DNA of 64,000 nucleotides from Rotaria sp. Silwood1 (lineage: Eukaryota > Rotifera > Eurotatoria > Philodinida > Philodinidae), in the NCBI GenBank assembly GCA_905250075.1, contig CAJNOP010000495.1, forward strand, positions 62,001 to 126,000, in the 5' to 3' direction. The position numbers were made by a program, and so were the translations under genes. The notes beneath the pieces are model-generated. The model saw only the letters and a program-made list of their open reading frames with translations, was not told the origin of the DNA and searched no databases. Positions 63,462 to 64,000 of the stretch are shown piece after piece. The stretch's first letter is position 1; every line of letters starts with the position of its first letter.

Positions 63462-64000
63462 TGAAAATGTTTCACGTTATATTTTTATGGCTGCTAATCA
63501 AAGCTCTTTTTTTTCATATTTGTTATTGTCATGTCTCTTAGCTGTTTTCCTCTCTCTTTGAAAATATATTTCATATGTACAAGTGGAATTAAATTCATAT
63601 GCAGATAGACTGATCGTGTTTAATTTCTAATAGAGATCTAATGTTATATTGGAAATTTTTCAGCTTGCAGAAATAATCAATTAAGTAGCATTTCAATAAC
63701 TAACTGAAGAGAAACTAAACCTAGCGATATTAACGACTATAATGTAATATTTTCAGGTCATTTGCAAAAGTAAACTTCTGATACACTTGTCTGTAAAGTA
63801 GTAGATAACAATGCTAATGAAAGATATTGTCTATGAAGAAAGTATTTTCGGTTTTGATTTTTTTATTCGAAACGTTTAACTAGCCCGGAAAGAATAAAAA
63901 TTTTCTAATATAAATTGAATGTCATAGTAACATCATTCATGAGTAAATTGAGGAACTTAATGCAACTGTAGAGAGTGACAAACTCGATGTAACAGTTAGT
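63462..64000. other. 3' flank, nothing recognised
   Basis: AT-rich sequence to the window end; no exon or repeat was recognised. Confidence 0.4.

Overview
The window reads as AT-rich nuclear DNA of a small invertebrate, most likely a bdelloid rotifer. The case rests on the very short introns (typically 45-75 bp), dense intron-rich genes, TGTGGG-like telomere-type repeats, a Thr-rich membrane-anchored NHL-repeat protein, and a metazoan gene set (opsin, tetraspanin, ArfGAP1, FIP1, tryptophan dioxygenase, BBOF1). The rotifer assignment is an inference; no rRNA or mitochondrial marker is present. Gene models were built by hand by joining GT-AG exons with compatible phase. Every multi-exon model has a total length that is a multiple of three.

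Layout: 0-3.3 kb holds a foldback repeat, a decayed coding remnant (1.6-2.3 kb) and an isolated 3' exon. 4.4-6.7 kb (minus) holds an SLC46-like transporter and a small four-membrane-segment protein. 9.8-10.7 kb (minus) holds a tensin-type SH2 protein. 14.3-14.8 kb (plus) holds a four-EF-hand calmodulin-like gene, convergent with a 7-exon opsin (15.0-17.0 kb, minus). 17-22.5 kb is gene-poor with two MITE-like elements. 22.5-24.7 kb (minus) holds an 8-exon tetraspanin. 24.9-36.7 kb (plus) holds FIP1, ArfGAP1 (its first intron carries a 768-bp inverted-repeat element) and tryptophan 2,3-dioxygenase. 38.9-42.2 kb (minus) holds BBOF1, head-to-head with an unrecognised gene (42.8-44.25 kb). 45.2-48.1 kb (plus) holds an F-box-like/LRR gene whose 15 LRRs lie on 15 tandem exons with a 133-bp period. 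49.3-54.3 kb (minus) holds a transmembrane Thr-stalk/NHL-propeller protein with a 10-N assembly gap. 56.2-57.0 kb (minus) holds a decayed TPR gene. 57.4-58.5 kb (minus) holds an orphan class A GPCR. 61.8-63.5 kb (plus) holds an 8-exon unrecognised Cys/His-rich gene.

The genes are mostly unrelated housekeeping, signalling and membrane functions and do not form one pathway. The most unusual items are the LRR exon-cassette array, dispersed TGTGGG-like palindromes in the right half, an opsin with Glu at both the 113 and 181 positions but no NPxxY tyrosine, and a family of foldback elements in introns and intergenic DNA. Several ATGs also sit directly after a splice-acceptor-like AG, as expected for spliced-leader trans-splicing.
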